Assembly (NCBI RefSeq): GCF_004209755.1
Contig: NZ_CP035913.1
Location: 6,138,001-6,202,000 of the forward strand
Origin: Pseudoduganella lutea
GTDB taxonomy: Bacteria > Pseudomonadota > Gammaproteobacteria > Burkholderiales > Burkholderiaceae_D
DNA: 64,000 bases
Direction of reading: 5' to 3'
Under the pieces are notes generated by a model. It saw nothing but the letters and a program-made list of their open reading frames with translations, was not told where the DNA came from and did no database searches. Positions 29,058-36,636 of this stretch are shown here, one piece after another. Each line of letters opens with the position of its first letter. Position 1 is the first letter of the stretch. A program made the translations under genes and the position numbers.

Positions 29058-30473
29058 ATGCTGCGCAAGCGCCGCTCACGGATTCTGGCTACCCTCGGGC
29101 CGTCCAGTTCCACGTACCAATCGATTCACGCGCTGGCCAAGGCCGGCGCCGATGTCTTCCGCCTGAACTTCAGCCACGGCAGCCATGCCGACCACGCCGA
29201 GCGCTATCGCACGATCCGCGACGTGGAAAAGGAAATCGGCCGTCCGATCGGCATCCTGATGGACCTGCAAGGGCCGAAGCTGCGCATCGGCCGCCTGTCC
29301 GGCGGCAAGGTGCAGCTCACGGAAGGCAAGAAGTTCCGGCTGGACCTGAATCCGGCGGAGGGCGACGCGACGCGCGCCAACCTGCCGCACCCGGAAATCT
29401 TCGCCGCGCTGGAAGCGGGCACCGACCTGCTGCTCGATGACGGCAAGCTGCGCCTGCGCGTCGATGCGTGCAGCGCCGAACATGCCGAGACCACTGTGCT
29501 GACGGGCGGCGTGCTGTCCGACCGCAAGGGCGTCAACGTGCCCGGCGTGGTGCTGCCGATCTCGCCGCTGACGGAAAAAGACCGTGCCGACCTGGCGTTC
29601 GGCCTGGAGCTGGGAGTGGACTGGGTAGCGCTGTCATTCGTACAACGCCCTGAAGACCTCACCGAGGCGCGCGCGCTGATCGGCGACAAGGCCTGGATCA
29701 TGGCCAAGCTGGAAAAGCCGGCCGCCATCGATGCGCTGGAAGGCATCGTCGCGCTGTCCGACGGCATCATGGTGGCGCGGGGCGACCTGGGCGTCGAACT
29801 GCCGGCCCACCAGGTGCCGGTGCTGCAGCGGCGCATCGTGCATGCGGCGCGGGCAGCCGGCAAGCCGGTCGTCGTTGCCACGCAGATGCTGGAATCGATG
29901 ATCGCATCGCCAGTGCCCACGCGTGCCGAAGTCTCCGACGTGGCCACCGCGATCTACCAGGGCGCCGACGCCGTGATGCTGTCCGCGGAATCGGCTTCGG
30001 GCCAGTTCCCGGTCGAATCGGTATCCGTGATGGACAACGTGATCACCGAGGTGGAGCAGGATCCGCTGTGGCGCGACGGTCTCGATGCCAGCCATTCGCC
30101 GTCGACGGCAACGACGGCGGATGCGATCTGCTGCGCGCTGCGCCGCGTCGACCGGCTACTCAAGCCCGCCGCCACGGTCACGTACACGATGAGCGGCGCA
30201 AGCTGCCTGCGCGCCAGCCGCGAGCGGCCCAACACGCCGATCCTGGCGCTCACGCCGCAACCGGCTATCGCGCGCCGCCTGGCCATCGCCTGGGGCGTGC
30301 ACCCGATGTCGTTCGCCGAGGCGACGACGCTGGGCGGCATGATCGCCGACGCGCCGGCTGCCGCCGTCCGCTGCGGCCTCGCCGTGCCGGGCGACGACGT
30401 GGTCGTCATTGCCGGATATCCGTCCGGCGCCGCGGGCAGCACCAACCTGCTGCACGTCGTACGAGTCGAGTAA
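29058..30473 (+). CDS. pyk: Pyruvate kinase
   Basis: Converts PEP and ADP to pyruvate and ATP. 471 residues from the ATG at 29058, which has TTGGAGAACGC before it; the frame is open further upstream but unlikely. Motifs: ILATLGPSSS and VFRLNFSHGSHADH (substrate Arg/Asn/Ser-His), ILMDLQGPKLRIG, active-site IMAKLEKPAAIDALEGI with Lys and Glu, GIMVARGDLGVELPAHQVP, and PVVVATQMLESMIASPVPTR. The C-terminal domain is complete. Placement after glycerate kinase is seen in several betaproteobacterial glyoxylate operons and suits channelling of glyoxylate carbon to pyruvate. The 95-bp gap allows a separate promoter. Confidence 0.96.
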   Translation: MLRKRRSRILATLGPSSSTYQSIHALAKAGADVFRLNFSHGSHADHAERYRTIRDVEKEIGRPIGILMDLQGPKLRIGRLSGGKVQLTEGKKFRLDLNPAEGDATRANLPHPEIFAALEAGTDLLLDDGKLRLRVDACSAEHAETTVLTGGVLSDRKGVNVPGVVLPISPLTEKDRADLAFGLELGVDWVALSFVQRPEDLTEARALIGDKAWIMAKLEKPAAIDALEGIVALSDGIMVARGDLGVELPAHQVPVLQRRIVHAARAAGKPVVVATQMLESMIASPVPTRAEVSDVATAIYQGADAVMLSAESASGQFPVESVSVMDNVITEVEQDPLWRDGLDASHSPSTATTADAICCALRRVDRLLKPAATVTYTMSGASCLRASRERPNTPILALTPQPAIARRLAIAWGVHPMSFAEATTLGGMIADAPAAAVRCGLAVPGDDVVVIAGYPSGAAGSTNLLHVVRVE

Positions 30474-30476
30474 CAA

Positions 30477-30508
30477 GTTGTTGTAAAGAGCTGTTGTTGT
30501 AAAGAGCT
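30477..30508. repeat. Tandem 16-bp duplication after pyk
   Basis: GTTGTTGTAAAGAGCT occurs twice in tandem (30477-30492, 30493-30508), immediately after the stop codon and before the terminator. A recent slippage duplication with no evident function. Confidence 0.7.
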
Positions 30509-30525
30509 GTAGCTGTAGATGGGGG

Positions 30526-30557
30526 AAAGGACAGGTCGGGGGCCTGTCCTTTTTTTT
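30526..30557 (+). terminator. Rho-independent terminator of the glyoxylate operon
   Basis: A 10-bp stem AAAGGACAGG / CCTGTCCTTT (30526-30535 and 30543-30552) with a 7-base loop, continued by a T tract to 30557. Textbook form, 52 bases past the pyk stop. Confidence 0.93.
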
Positions 30558-30636
30558 CGTCCCATGGTTTTAGCGGGTCCGGCCCGCGTGCGGTACGGAC
30601 GCTGTATCATCCCGGGCTCACCAAATTTCGCAACGC

Positions 30637-31170
30637 ATGTTTTCTTTTCCTCTCTTGCCCGGCGCTTCGCGCGCCCTGCGGGCTGGCGACCTGCCGGCTC
30701 TCCTGGCCATCCAGCAAGCCTGTTATGGCGCCGCCTACATCGAGAGCGCGCAGGTGTACGCGCGCCGGCTGGCCAGCCCGGTCAACTGCTCGCGCGTGTG
30801 GGAGCGCGATGGCCAGGTGTGCGCCTACTTGGCGGCCTATCGTTCGCTGCTTGGGAAGGTCACGCCGCTGCACGGCGACTTCGGGGTGCCGCATGGCGCG
30901 GCCGATACGCTGTACGTGCACGACATGGCGGTGCTGCCGTCATGCGCGGGGCAGGGAATCGCCCGCGCGCTGCTCGAATCAGTGTGGGAAGAGGGCAGGG
31001 CCGCCGGGCTGCGCCACAGCGCCCTCGTGTCGGTGCAGGATTCGCGGGCGTACTGGGAGCGTTGCGGCTATGACGCCCGCGCGCCGTCAGGCCAGGCCGA
31101 CCTGGCGCGGCTGGCCAGCTATGGCGATGGCGCCATCTACATGGTGCGCGAGCTCGATCTGGCGGGTTGA
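30637..31170 (+). CDS. GNAT-family N-acetyltransferase
   Basis: 177 residues. The acetyl-CoA-binding core is visible as YVHDMAVLPSCAGQGIARAL (strand 4 plus the Q-x-x-G-x-G/A loop) followed by LLESVWEEGRAAGL, and a late ALVSVQDSRAYWERCGYDAR supplies the usual C-terminal strand with Tyr general acid. The N-terminus (LRAGDLPALLAIQQACYGAAY) is the GNAT start. Substrate unknown; amine, small molecule or protein N-terminus are all possible. No linked partner, ribosome site weak. Confidence 0.88.
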   Translation: MFSFPLLPGASRALRAGDLPALLAIQQACYGAAYIESAQVYARRLASPVNCSRVWERDGQVCAYLAAYRSLLGKVTPLHGDFGVPHGAADTLYVHDMAVLPSCAGQGIARALLESVWEEGRAAGLRHSALVSVQDSRAYWERCGYDARAPSGQADLARLASYGDGAIYMVRELDLAG

Positions 31171-31222
31171 TGACAGCGTGCGGATAGTACAGGGGCAGCG
31201 CTAAAGCCGCCGCGGCGCCCGC

Positions 31223-31819
31223 CTACTTGATGTTCGCCGCCAGCTTTTCCCACACGGCGTCCCCGATATCCGGGCGGCCGTCGGGTGCGCGCAGCACCAG
31301 GAAGAACACGTCTTTCTTCACACCGGTGGACATGTACATGAAATAGGCCGGCAGGCCGGTGGTGCGGCTGGTCATCGAGATCATCACGGCCGGATGCTTC
31401 GCGTCCTTGAACTGCCTGACCTTGACGTTGGTGGCCGATTCGCGCAGCTTGTTCAACGACCCGGGGTCGTCGATGCCGTAGAAGGTCTTGTAGCGCGCAT
31501 CATAGGTGACCACGGTGGCCGTCGAACCGTACATATAGCCGTTGGCGCCCGGCAGGTTCTCGGCGGTTGCCCTTGCCGAATCGGCCGGTCGCATCCAGTA
31601 CGAGTAGCCGATCTTCTTGATGTTCGACTGCGCGTACTCGACCGGCACGGGCACGTTCAGCGCGATGGGCTGCGGCAGGCGGCCCTTCATGAACACGTTG
31701 ATCGGTACGTCGCGCGTCTGCACGGATGCGGCAGGCGCGGTGGGTGCTGCGGGCGTGGCGGGTGCGGTCCACGCCGCGGTGCTGGCAGCCAGGCCGGCCG
31801 CAAGGAAAAGCAGTTTCAT
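31223..31819 (-). CDS. Exported hypothetical protein, 198 aa
   Basis: Not recognised. The signal peptide (MKLLFLAAGLAASTAAWTAP, cleavage near residue 19) is followed by an Ala/Pro/Thr-rich linker (about 20-35), then a compact domain with alternating strands (ALNVPVPVEYAQSNIKKIGY, ATVVTYDARYKTFYGIDD, VMISMTSRTTGLPAYFMYM) ending KLAANIK. No catalytic motif or lipobox. It lies 58 bp after the PH-domain gene on the same strand and could be co-transcribed. Likely a periplasmic protein of unknown role. Confidence 0.8.
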   Translation of the reverse strand: MKLLFLAAGLAASTAAWTAPATPAAPTAPAASVQTRDVPINVFMKGRLPQPIALNVPVPVEYAQSNIKKIGYSYWMRPADSARATAENLPGANGYMYGSTATVVTYDARYKTFYGIDDPGSLNKLRESATNVKVRQFKDAKHPAVMISMTSRTTGLPAYFMYMSTGVKKDVFFLVLRAPDGRPDIGDAVWEKLAANIK

Positions 31820-31877
31820 GTTGAACCCCGGTTGACCGGCATTCCGCCGAGCGCGATGCGCGCCGGCGGAAGCGCGA

Positions 31878-32486
31878 TCAGTTGTGAATGTATTTCGTGA
31901 AGACGTCGCTGAAATCGCGCTTGGTATGCGTGTCGAGGACGGCCGTGTTCAGTGCCGCCAGCAGCGCGTTGAACTGGGTGGTGAGGCTGCCGCCATCCGG
32001 CGCGATATTGAGCTTGTGGACGGAGGCCGTCGCTTCCAGCGCACGCAATGCATTCTTGCGGCACACCTCGTCGCGGCGCTGCTGCCGGCCGATCGAGATC
32101 AGGGCCTTGTAGATGTCCTTCAGCTGCTCGATGAACGTTTTCTTCACGTCGATCGAAAATGCGATGTCGTCCATCCTGAACTTCAGCTCGATGTCCATGT
32201 CCAGCGTGCCGGCGGTCTCGATGGCGACACCCGAGATCTGGAACGACGAATATTCGTAGCGTTTGATGGAACGCTTCGACGACACGGCCGAGTCGCCATC
32301 CACGTGGATCAGCGCGAGGTTGGTGAAGCAGTACTCATCTTTCTTGCTCTTGATGAGGAAGAATATCTGCTCGTCGTCTTCGCTGAACAGGTAATCGTCC
32401 GCATCGACCTTGTTGTAGTCGGCAGGCCCGACGATCACGCCGATATCACTGATGCCCAGCGCATCCGCCGCGAATTTCTTGAACAT
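31878..32486 (-). CDS. Bacterial PH-domain protein (YvbH/PF08000-like)
   Basis: 202 residues. The first about 125 match the bacterial pleckstrin-homology family: MFKKFAADALGISDIGVIVG, ADYNKVDADDYLFSEDDEQI, FFLIKSKKDEYCFTNLALIH, VSSKRSIKRYEYSSFQI, and DIELKFRMDDIAFSIDVKKT. The C-terminal 75 residues are helical (LKDIYKALISIGRQQRRDEV) and may form the oligomerisation region known in YvbH-type proteins. Biochemical role unknown in the family; often considered a stress or envelope-associated protein. No signal peptide, so cytosolic. Ribosome site GGGGATAAAACC. Confidence 0.85.
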   Translation of the reverse strand: MFKKFAADALGISDIGVIVGPADYNKVDADDYLFSEDDEQIFFLIKSKKDEYCFTNLALIHVDGDSAVSSKRSIKRYEYSSFQISGVAIETAGTLDMDIELKFRMDDIAFSIDVKKTFIEQLKDIYKALISIGRQQRRDEVCRKNALRALEATASVHKLNIAPDGGSLTTQFNALLAALNTAVLDTHTKRDFSDVFTKYIHN

Positions 32487-32601
32487 GGTTTTATCCCCGT
32501 TTTGGTGAAAGCGGCAACATTAACATTATTTGATTTGAAATAACATTACCTCGGCGTTTGCCAGCCGCTTATCGACGAGAGAATCAAAGCCCGGAACCCG
32601 C

Positions 32602-33222
32602 TCACTTGCCGGCAACCAGGTCGGCCATCGCGGCGCACGAACCCTCGGCCCGCAAGCCGGCGGCGACGCCCGCGCGGTCGGCCGGCGACCGGTTCTGGCT
32701 GGCCTTCCATTTTCCTTCGATTGCGTCGATGGGTATCTCGATGCCGGCCAGACCCGACAACAGGGCGGCCACGAAGCCGTCCGGCGCATCGGCCATCGTC
32801 CACGGATGCTCGCGCTTATCCTCATGGCTGGCGGTCAGTTGCGCCAGTTGCGCGTGAATCCAGTCCGCATCCTCGATGACGCGCGGCCGACCGCGTGCCT
32901 GCACCATGACGAAGTTCCAGGTCGGCACCACCTTGCCATGTTCGGCCTTCGACGCATACCAGGATGGCGTGACATAGGCTTCCGGACCATGGAAGACGAC
33001 CAGGGCTTCCGCGCCGTTGCGCAGCGCATCGAGCTGACCGTGATTGCGCCCCAGGTGGGCGCGCAGGATGCCATGTTCGCCGCCTTCATGCAGCGAGAAG
33101 GGCACGAGGTTCGCCATCAGGCCGTCGGTGCCAACGGTGATGAGCGTGGCCAGCGGGCGGGCGCGGATCAGGTCATGGAGGACGTCCAGGCGGTCTTCGC
33201 GGAAGGGGGCAGGGCAGTGCAT
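32602..33222 (-). CDS. PaiB-type FMN-binding negative transcriptional regulator
   Basis: 206 residues, the normal PaiB size. Split-barrel FMN fold: RARPLATLITVGTDGLMANL, VPFSLHEGGEHGILRAHLGR, then EALVVFHGPEAYVTPSWYAS with KVVPTWNFVMVQARGRPRVI, the most conserved stretch of the family, and a C-terminal GLAGIEIPIDAIEGKWKASQ with SPADRAGV. Ribosome site AAAGGAGTCACG. Divergent from a MocR-type regulator with 107 bp between them, so that regulator probably controls it. True function of PaiB proteins beyond repression of degradative enzymes in Bacillus is unclear; a flavin-dependent activity is possible. Confidence 0.93.
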   Translation of the reverse strand: MHCPAPFREDRLDVLHDLIRARPLATLITVGTDGLMANLVPFSLHEGGEHGILRAHLGRNHGQLDALRNGAEALVVFHGPEAYVTPSWYASKAEHGKVVPTWNFVMVQARGRPRVIEDADWIHAQLAQLTASHEDKREHPWTMADAPDGFVAALLSGLAGIEIPIDAIEGKWKASQNRSPADRAGVAAGLRAEGSCAAMADLVAGK

Positions 33223-33260
33223 CGTGACTCCTTTCAGGTGATGTGGCCATTTTCCCGTAA

Positions 33261-33305
33261 AACTGGACTATCATTCAGAGCCAGATAGCTGAAAGATAAC
33301 TGGTC
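33261..33305. promoter_or_regulatory. Direct repeats in the PaiB / MocR divergent promoter
   Basis: AACTGGAC at 33261-33268 and AACTGGTC at 33298-33305 are direct repeats 37 bp apart in the 107-bp divergent region. MocR-type regulators are known to bind spaced direct repeats, so these are candidate half-sites. Short length leaves doubt. Confidence 0.35.
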
Positions 33306-33329
33306 CGCTTTGGGCTGCAAGGGCACTTT

Positions 33330-34874
33330 ATGGCACGGCGCGAGCTCGTGATTGAAATACCTGCGCTGGGCGCGATCGACCGGCGGCGCGGCAGCGTGGG
33401 GCTGCAGGTCGCGGACGCGCTGCGCGGCGCCATCGCGCGGAACGAGCTGCATGCCGGTGAGCGCTTGCCCTCGACGCGCGCCCTTGCCGGATCGCTCGGC
33501 CTGTCCCGGGGCACGGTGACCGAAGCTTACGACCAGTTGATCGCGGAAGGCTGGCTGCAGGCGCAGGGCGGCTCCGGCACGCGCGTCGCCAGCGGCCTGC
33601 AGGGATTGGCGGGCACCGCGCGTCTCCCGGGCGGTACACCAACCGGGCCGGAGCCATCGCTGCCCCCATCCGTGGCCCGTTACACTGCGCTTGCGGAAGG
33701 CCTCGTGCCATTGCCGCAGGTGCCGTTTTCCGTGTCTGTCCCGCACGGCGACGTGGCGATGGATGACCATTGGCGCCGTGTGGGCAACCGCGTTCGCGCG
33801 TCGCAGGCGGCCGCGCCCACCGGCTACCCGGACCCGCAGGGGCTGCCGGCCCTGCGCGAAGCCATCGCCGATTACCTGCGGCGCTCGCGCGCGGTGAACA
33901 CCACGCCGGAACGGATCGTCATCACCGAGGGCACCCAGCAGGGTCTGTATCTTGCCGCGAAAGTGCTGCTGGCGCCCGGTGACGCGGCGTGGGCCGAAGA
34001 CCCCGCCTATCCGGTCCTCACGGCCGTGCTGGAAGACCGTGGCGCCCGCGTGCACCGGATCGCCGTGGACGGGCAGGGCATGGACATCGCGGCGGGGATC
34101 GCGGCCTGCCCCGATGCCAGGGCCGTGTTCGTGACGCCATCGCACCAGTACCCGATGGGCATGCCGCTTTCCATGCCGCGGCGGCTGGCGCTTGTCGAGT
34201 GGGCGCGCCGCCACGGCGGCTGGATCGTGGAAGACGATTACGACAGCGAGCTGCGTTACGCAGGGCAGCCATTCCCGGCGATGCAGGGGCTGGACGGCGA
34301 CCGGGTGATCTATCTGGGCACATTCAGCAAGGTGATGGCCCCGTCGCTGCGCCTCGGCTACATCGTGGCGCCGCAACACCTCGTGAAGGCATTCGTCGGC
34401 GCCAGGGGCCTCATTGGCCGCGGCTCGCCGACGATGGAGCAGCACGTGGTGGCGGCCTACCTGAAAGAAGGGTACTTTGACACGCATATCCGGCGCATCC
34501 GCGGCATCTACGCGGAACGGCGGCAAGTGCTGATGGACGCGCTGCGTGCGGAGCTGCCGGCCTTGCGGATCGAACCGGCCGACCAGGGCATGCACATCGT
34601 CGCCTGGCTGCCGGCAGGGGTGGACGACGTTGCCGTCGCGTCGGATGCCCGCGAGGCTGGCATCGCGTTGCGCGCGCTGTCGCCCATGTGCTCGGACAAA
34701 TTGCGGCTTTCCGCGCTGATGATCGGCTTTGGCGGTTTTACGGCTGACGCGTTGAGGGAAGCTGTACGACGGCTGCGCGATGTGCTGGCCGGGTTCATGG
34801 GCGCCGATGGGCGAGTGGGACTTGTTGGCAGTGTCAAGGCCGCACGGGCAGAAGCGTCGCACCGATTACGGTAA
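33330..34874 (+). CDS. MocR-type transcriptional regulator (GntR HTH fused to class I aminotransferase domain)
   Basis: 514 residues. Residues about 20-90 are a GntR winged helix (LQVADALRGAIARNELHAGE, LPSTRALAGSLGLSRGTVTE, AYDQLIAEGWLQAQGGSGTR). A linker leads to a fold-type I PLP domain about 125-510. There, VITEGTQQGLYLAAKVLLAP and WIVEDDYDSELRYAG (Asp that binds the pyridine nitrogen) precede VIYLGTFSKVMAPSLRLGYI, with the Schiff-base Lys in TFSK. A PLP or PLP-adduct sensor like PdxR or GabR. Divergent from the PaiB gene, which with a similar arrangement elsewhere suggests local control; autoregulation likely. Confidence 0.94.
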   Translation: MARRELVIEIPALGAIDRRRGSVGLQVADALRGAIARNELHAGERLPSTRALAGSLGLSRGTVTEAYDQLIAEGWLQAQGGSGTRVASGLQGLAGTARLPGGTPTGPEPSLPPSVARYTALAEGLVPLPQVPFSVSVPHGDVAMDDHWRRVGNRVRASQAAAPTGYPDPQGLPALREAIADYLRRSRAVNTTPERIVITEGTQQGLYLAAKVLLAPGDAAWAEDPAYPVLTAVLEDRGARVHRIAVDGQGMDIAAGIAACPDARAVFVTPSHQYPMGMPLSMPRRLALVEWARRHGGWIVEDDYDSELRYAGQPFPAMQGLDGDRVIYLGTFSKVMAPSLRLGYIVAPQHLVKAFVGARGLIGRGSPTMEQHVVAAYLKEGYFDTHIRRIRGIYAERRQVLMDALRAELPALRIEPADQGMHIVAWLPAGVDDVAVASDAREAGIALRALSPMCSDKLRLSALMIGFGGFTADALREAVRRLRDVLAGFMGADGRVGLVGSVKAARAEASHRLR

Positions 34875-34938
34875 ATTGTCGCTGACTGATTGATTGACGA
34901 GCGGCGACTGCGCCTGAGAGTTTCAATAAGGGATATGT

Positions 34939-35397
34939 ATGAATCAAGATGCTGACGTCCAGGCCAATTTCTGGAATGAGTCGACCGGTCACTGTGATTG
35001 CTGCGGCAGGCAGTCCAAGACCATCTGGGGCGACCTGGCGGATTCGTCCGGCGCCAGGGCTGTCTACTTTGTACAGTGGACGGTTAATAGTCCAGAGCAT
35101 ATGGCGAACTTCGATCTTGTCCTCGGGCCCTGGGGGGATGGAACAAGCCCTTCTGATCGCGTGCTGGTGTCATTGCTGTATCGCCCCCGTCCCGGTGGAG
35201 GATCGTTCATGGTGACCAGTGGGAAAGGACGAAGAGCAGACGATCGCAGTCTTTGTGATCGCGCACTGGAGCGTGCGGACGTTGTCGGGACGCCGCTTGC
35301 AGGCGAGGTTTTCTCTCTAGTGGATGCGCTTTGGCGTACAGAGCCGAGGGTCGAAGAAATTCGGGCGCTTGACAGTATCGCCAGCCACGAAACATGA
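34939..35397 (+). CDS. Hypothetical protein, 152 aa
   Basis: Not recognised with confidence. The ribosome site is good (AAGGGATATGT before the ATG) and the frame is continuous. The N-terminal part has a CDCCGRQSKTIWGDL pair of cysteines, which could bind metal, then FVQWTVNSPEHMANFDLVLG, and an acidic helical C-terminus. No signal peptide. Base composition is lower in GC than its neighbours, hinting at recent acquisition. Single gene between a regulator and a gene-poor stretch; such proteins are often orphan immunity-like or stress proteins, but I have no specific evidence. Confidence 0.75.
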   Translation: MNQDADVQANFWNESTGHCDCCGRQSKTIWGDLADSSGARAVYFVQWTVNSPEHMANFDLVLGPWGDGTSPSDRVLVSLLYRPRPGGGSFMVTSGKGRRADDRSLCDRALERADVVGTPLAGEVFSLVDALWRTEPRVEEIRALDSIASHET

Positions 35398-35732
35398 ATG
35401 CAGGCCCGAGGTCGAAGCGGTCGATCAGGCGACGGTAATCCGGCTTACTGAAGGGGCAACGCGACTGATCCAGAGCTTGCCGGCGAATTGTCGAGACCGA
35501 ACGGTGGAAAGTAGTCCAACAACTCCCATCAATTCACGGAGAACCGGGCGCTCATCTGTAGGGAATACTCCGATCTGGCCACAGGCTTGCCGACGCTGCT
35601 ATGTCGAGGCTGGTGCTGGCCCGCTATGCCGGCGATCGTAAAGCTGAACTGAAAATCTGGCCGCCAAACATGCACTGCCTGGCGTCGCGCCAGGCAGTGC
35701 CAATGTCACGTTGCAGCCAAGACTTCAGCGGC
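35398..35732. other. Gene-free interval with a terminator near its right end
   Basis: About 335 bases with no supported gene; short frames here lack ribosome sites. Only the hairpin at 35672-35700 is recognisable. Composition is less GC-rich than average, like the preceding hypothetical gene. Confidence 0.55.
35672..35700 (-). terminator. Strong hairpin after the glycine-zipper gene
   Basis: A perfect 13-bp stem, GCACTGCCTGGCG (35672-35684) with its complement at 35688-35700, closes a 3-base loop. It lies 33 bp past the stop of the minus-strand glycine-zipper gene. No U run follows, so termination may be partly Rho-assisted. Confidence 0.7.
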
Positions 35733-36338
35733 TTACTTGGCGCGGTTGGCAATCTCGTTGCCGACATAGCCGCCGCCGAGAATGCCGGCCACGGTGGCCA
35801 GTTTCTTGCCATTGCCGTCGCCAATCTGATTACCGATCAGGCCGCCGACCACGGCGCCGGTGCCAATGGCCACATAGTTCGGCTTGGACTCCTGCACCAC
35901 CGGCGCGGGGGCCGGCTGCTCATGGCGGGCCGCATAGGTGCGCGCTGGTTCCTTGCGCACGGCTTTCCGGGGCGCGGGCTCACGGTCACGGTAGACGATT
36001 TCCCGCACGATCACTTTTTCTGGTTGGGCCTGCTCGGCGGCCTGGCGCACGGCCGCTGCCGGTTGCAACACACCCGTGGTCGGCTGCAACGTCTGCGGCG
36101 AGAGCGGCTGCGCGCTCAACTGTGCTGCGGCCAGTTGCTGCGCTTCGAGCGCCTGGCGTGCACCAAGGGTTTGCGGTGCCGTCACGCTCGCCGGTGTGGT
36201 GAGCGCAGCCGGTTCTGCTTTGCTCGATGGCAGTATGCCGGTCAGGGCGGCGACACCGGCGGCGCTTACGGCAACCACCGATACGGCGGCGGCAGCGAAC
36301 AGTGGGTGGATACGGCTTGCGGTAGCGACTTGTTCCAT
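35733..36338 (-). CDS. Membrane-anchored glycine-zipper (2TM, SlyB/Rcn-like) envelope protein
   Basis: 201 residues from the ATG at 36338, chosen because GGGAG precedes it. One N-terminal membrane helix (HPLFAAAAVSVVAVSAAGVA, about 12-32), a long Ala/Gln/Pro-rich linker (about 45-100), a basic stretch (REIVYRDREPAPRKAVRKEP), and a C-terminal glycine zipper (YVAIGTGAVVGGLIGNQIGD, then AGILGGGYVGNEIANRA). This matches the 2TM glycine-zipper family of envelope stress proteins. The zipper may insert in or cross the outer membrane. Monocistronic, with its own terminator. Confidence 0.87.
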   Translation of the reverse strand: MEQVATASRIHPLFAAAAVSVVAVSAAGVAALTGILPSSKAEPAALTTPASVTAPQTLGARQALEAQQLAAAQLSAQPLSPQTLQPTTGVLQPAAAVRQAAEQAQPEKVIVREIVYRDREPAPRKAVRKEPARTYAARHEQPAPAPVVQESKPNYVAIGTGAVVGGLIGNQIGDGNGKKLATVAGILGGGYVGNEIANRAK

Positions 36339-36580
36339 AATTTTTCTCCCTTTGGCCATTCATTGGCCGGCAGAAGTAGATTAATGGTTGAGGCACGTAG
36401 TGGATACACGTTGACCTGTATCACACGTTACCACTTGTAATCGAGCGCAGCATATTAGGGTCCTGCGCCGGAAGGCTGGAGGCAAGGGCGGAGCAGTGGG
36501 GCGGCGTCTCTTCCCGCGTGCTGATAGATGATCTACCGTTAGCGCGTGGACCAGCAGGCCGATGCGCCGCACCAGCCAAC

Positions 36581-36613
36581 AAAAAAGCCCGCCCTCTCAG
36601 GAGGACGGGCTTC
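36581..36613 (-). terminator. Rho-independent terminator of the allantoin operon
   Basis: On the minus strand, AAGCCCG pairs with CGGGCTT around a partly paired interior and is followed by a run of six T. It lies 25-55 bases after the stop codon of the M20 gene, the last of the operon. Confidence 0.88.
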
Positions 36614-36636
36614 CCATCATCCAGCCGCGCCGGTGA

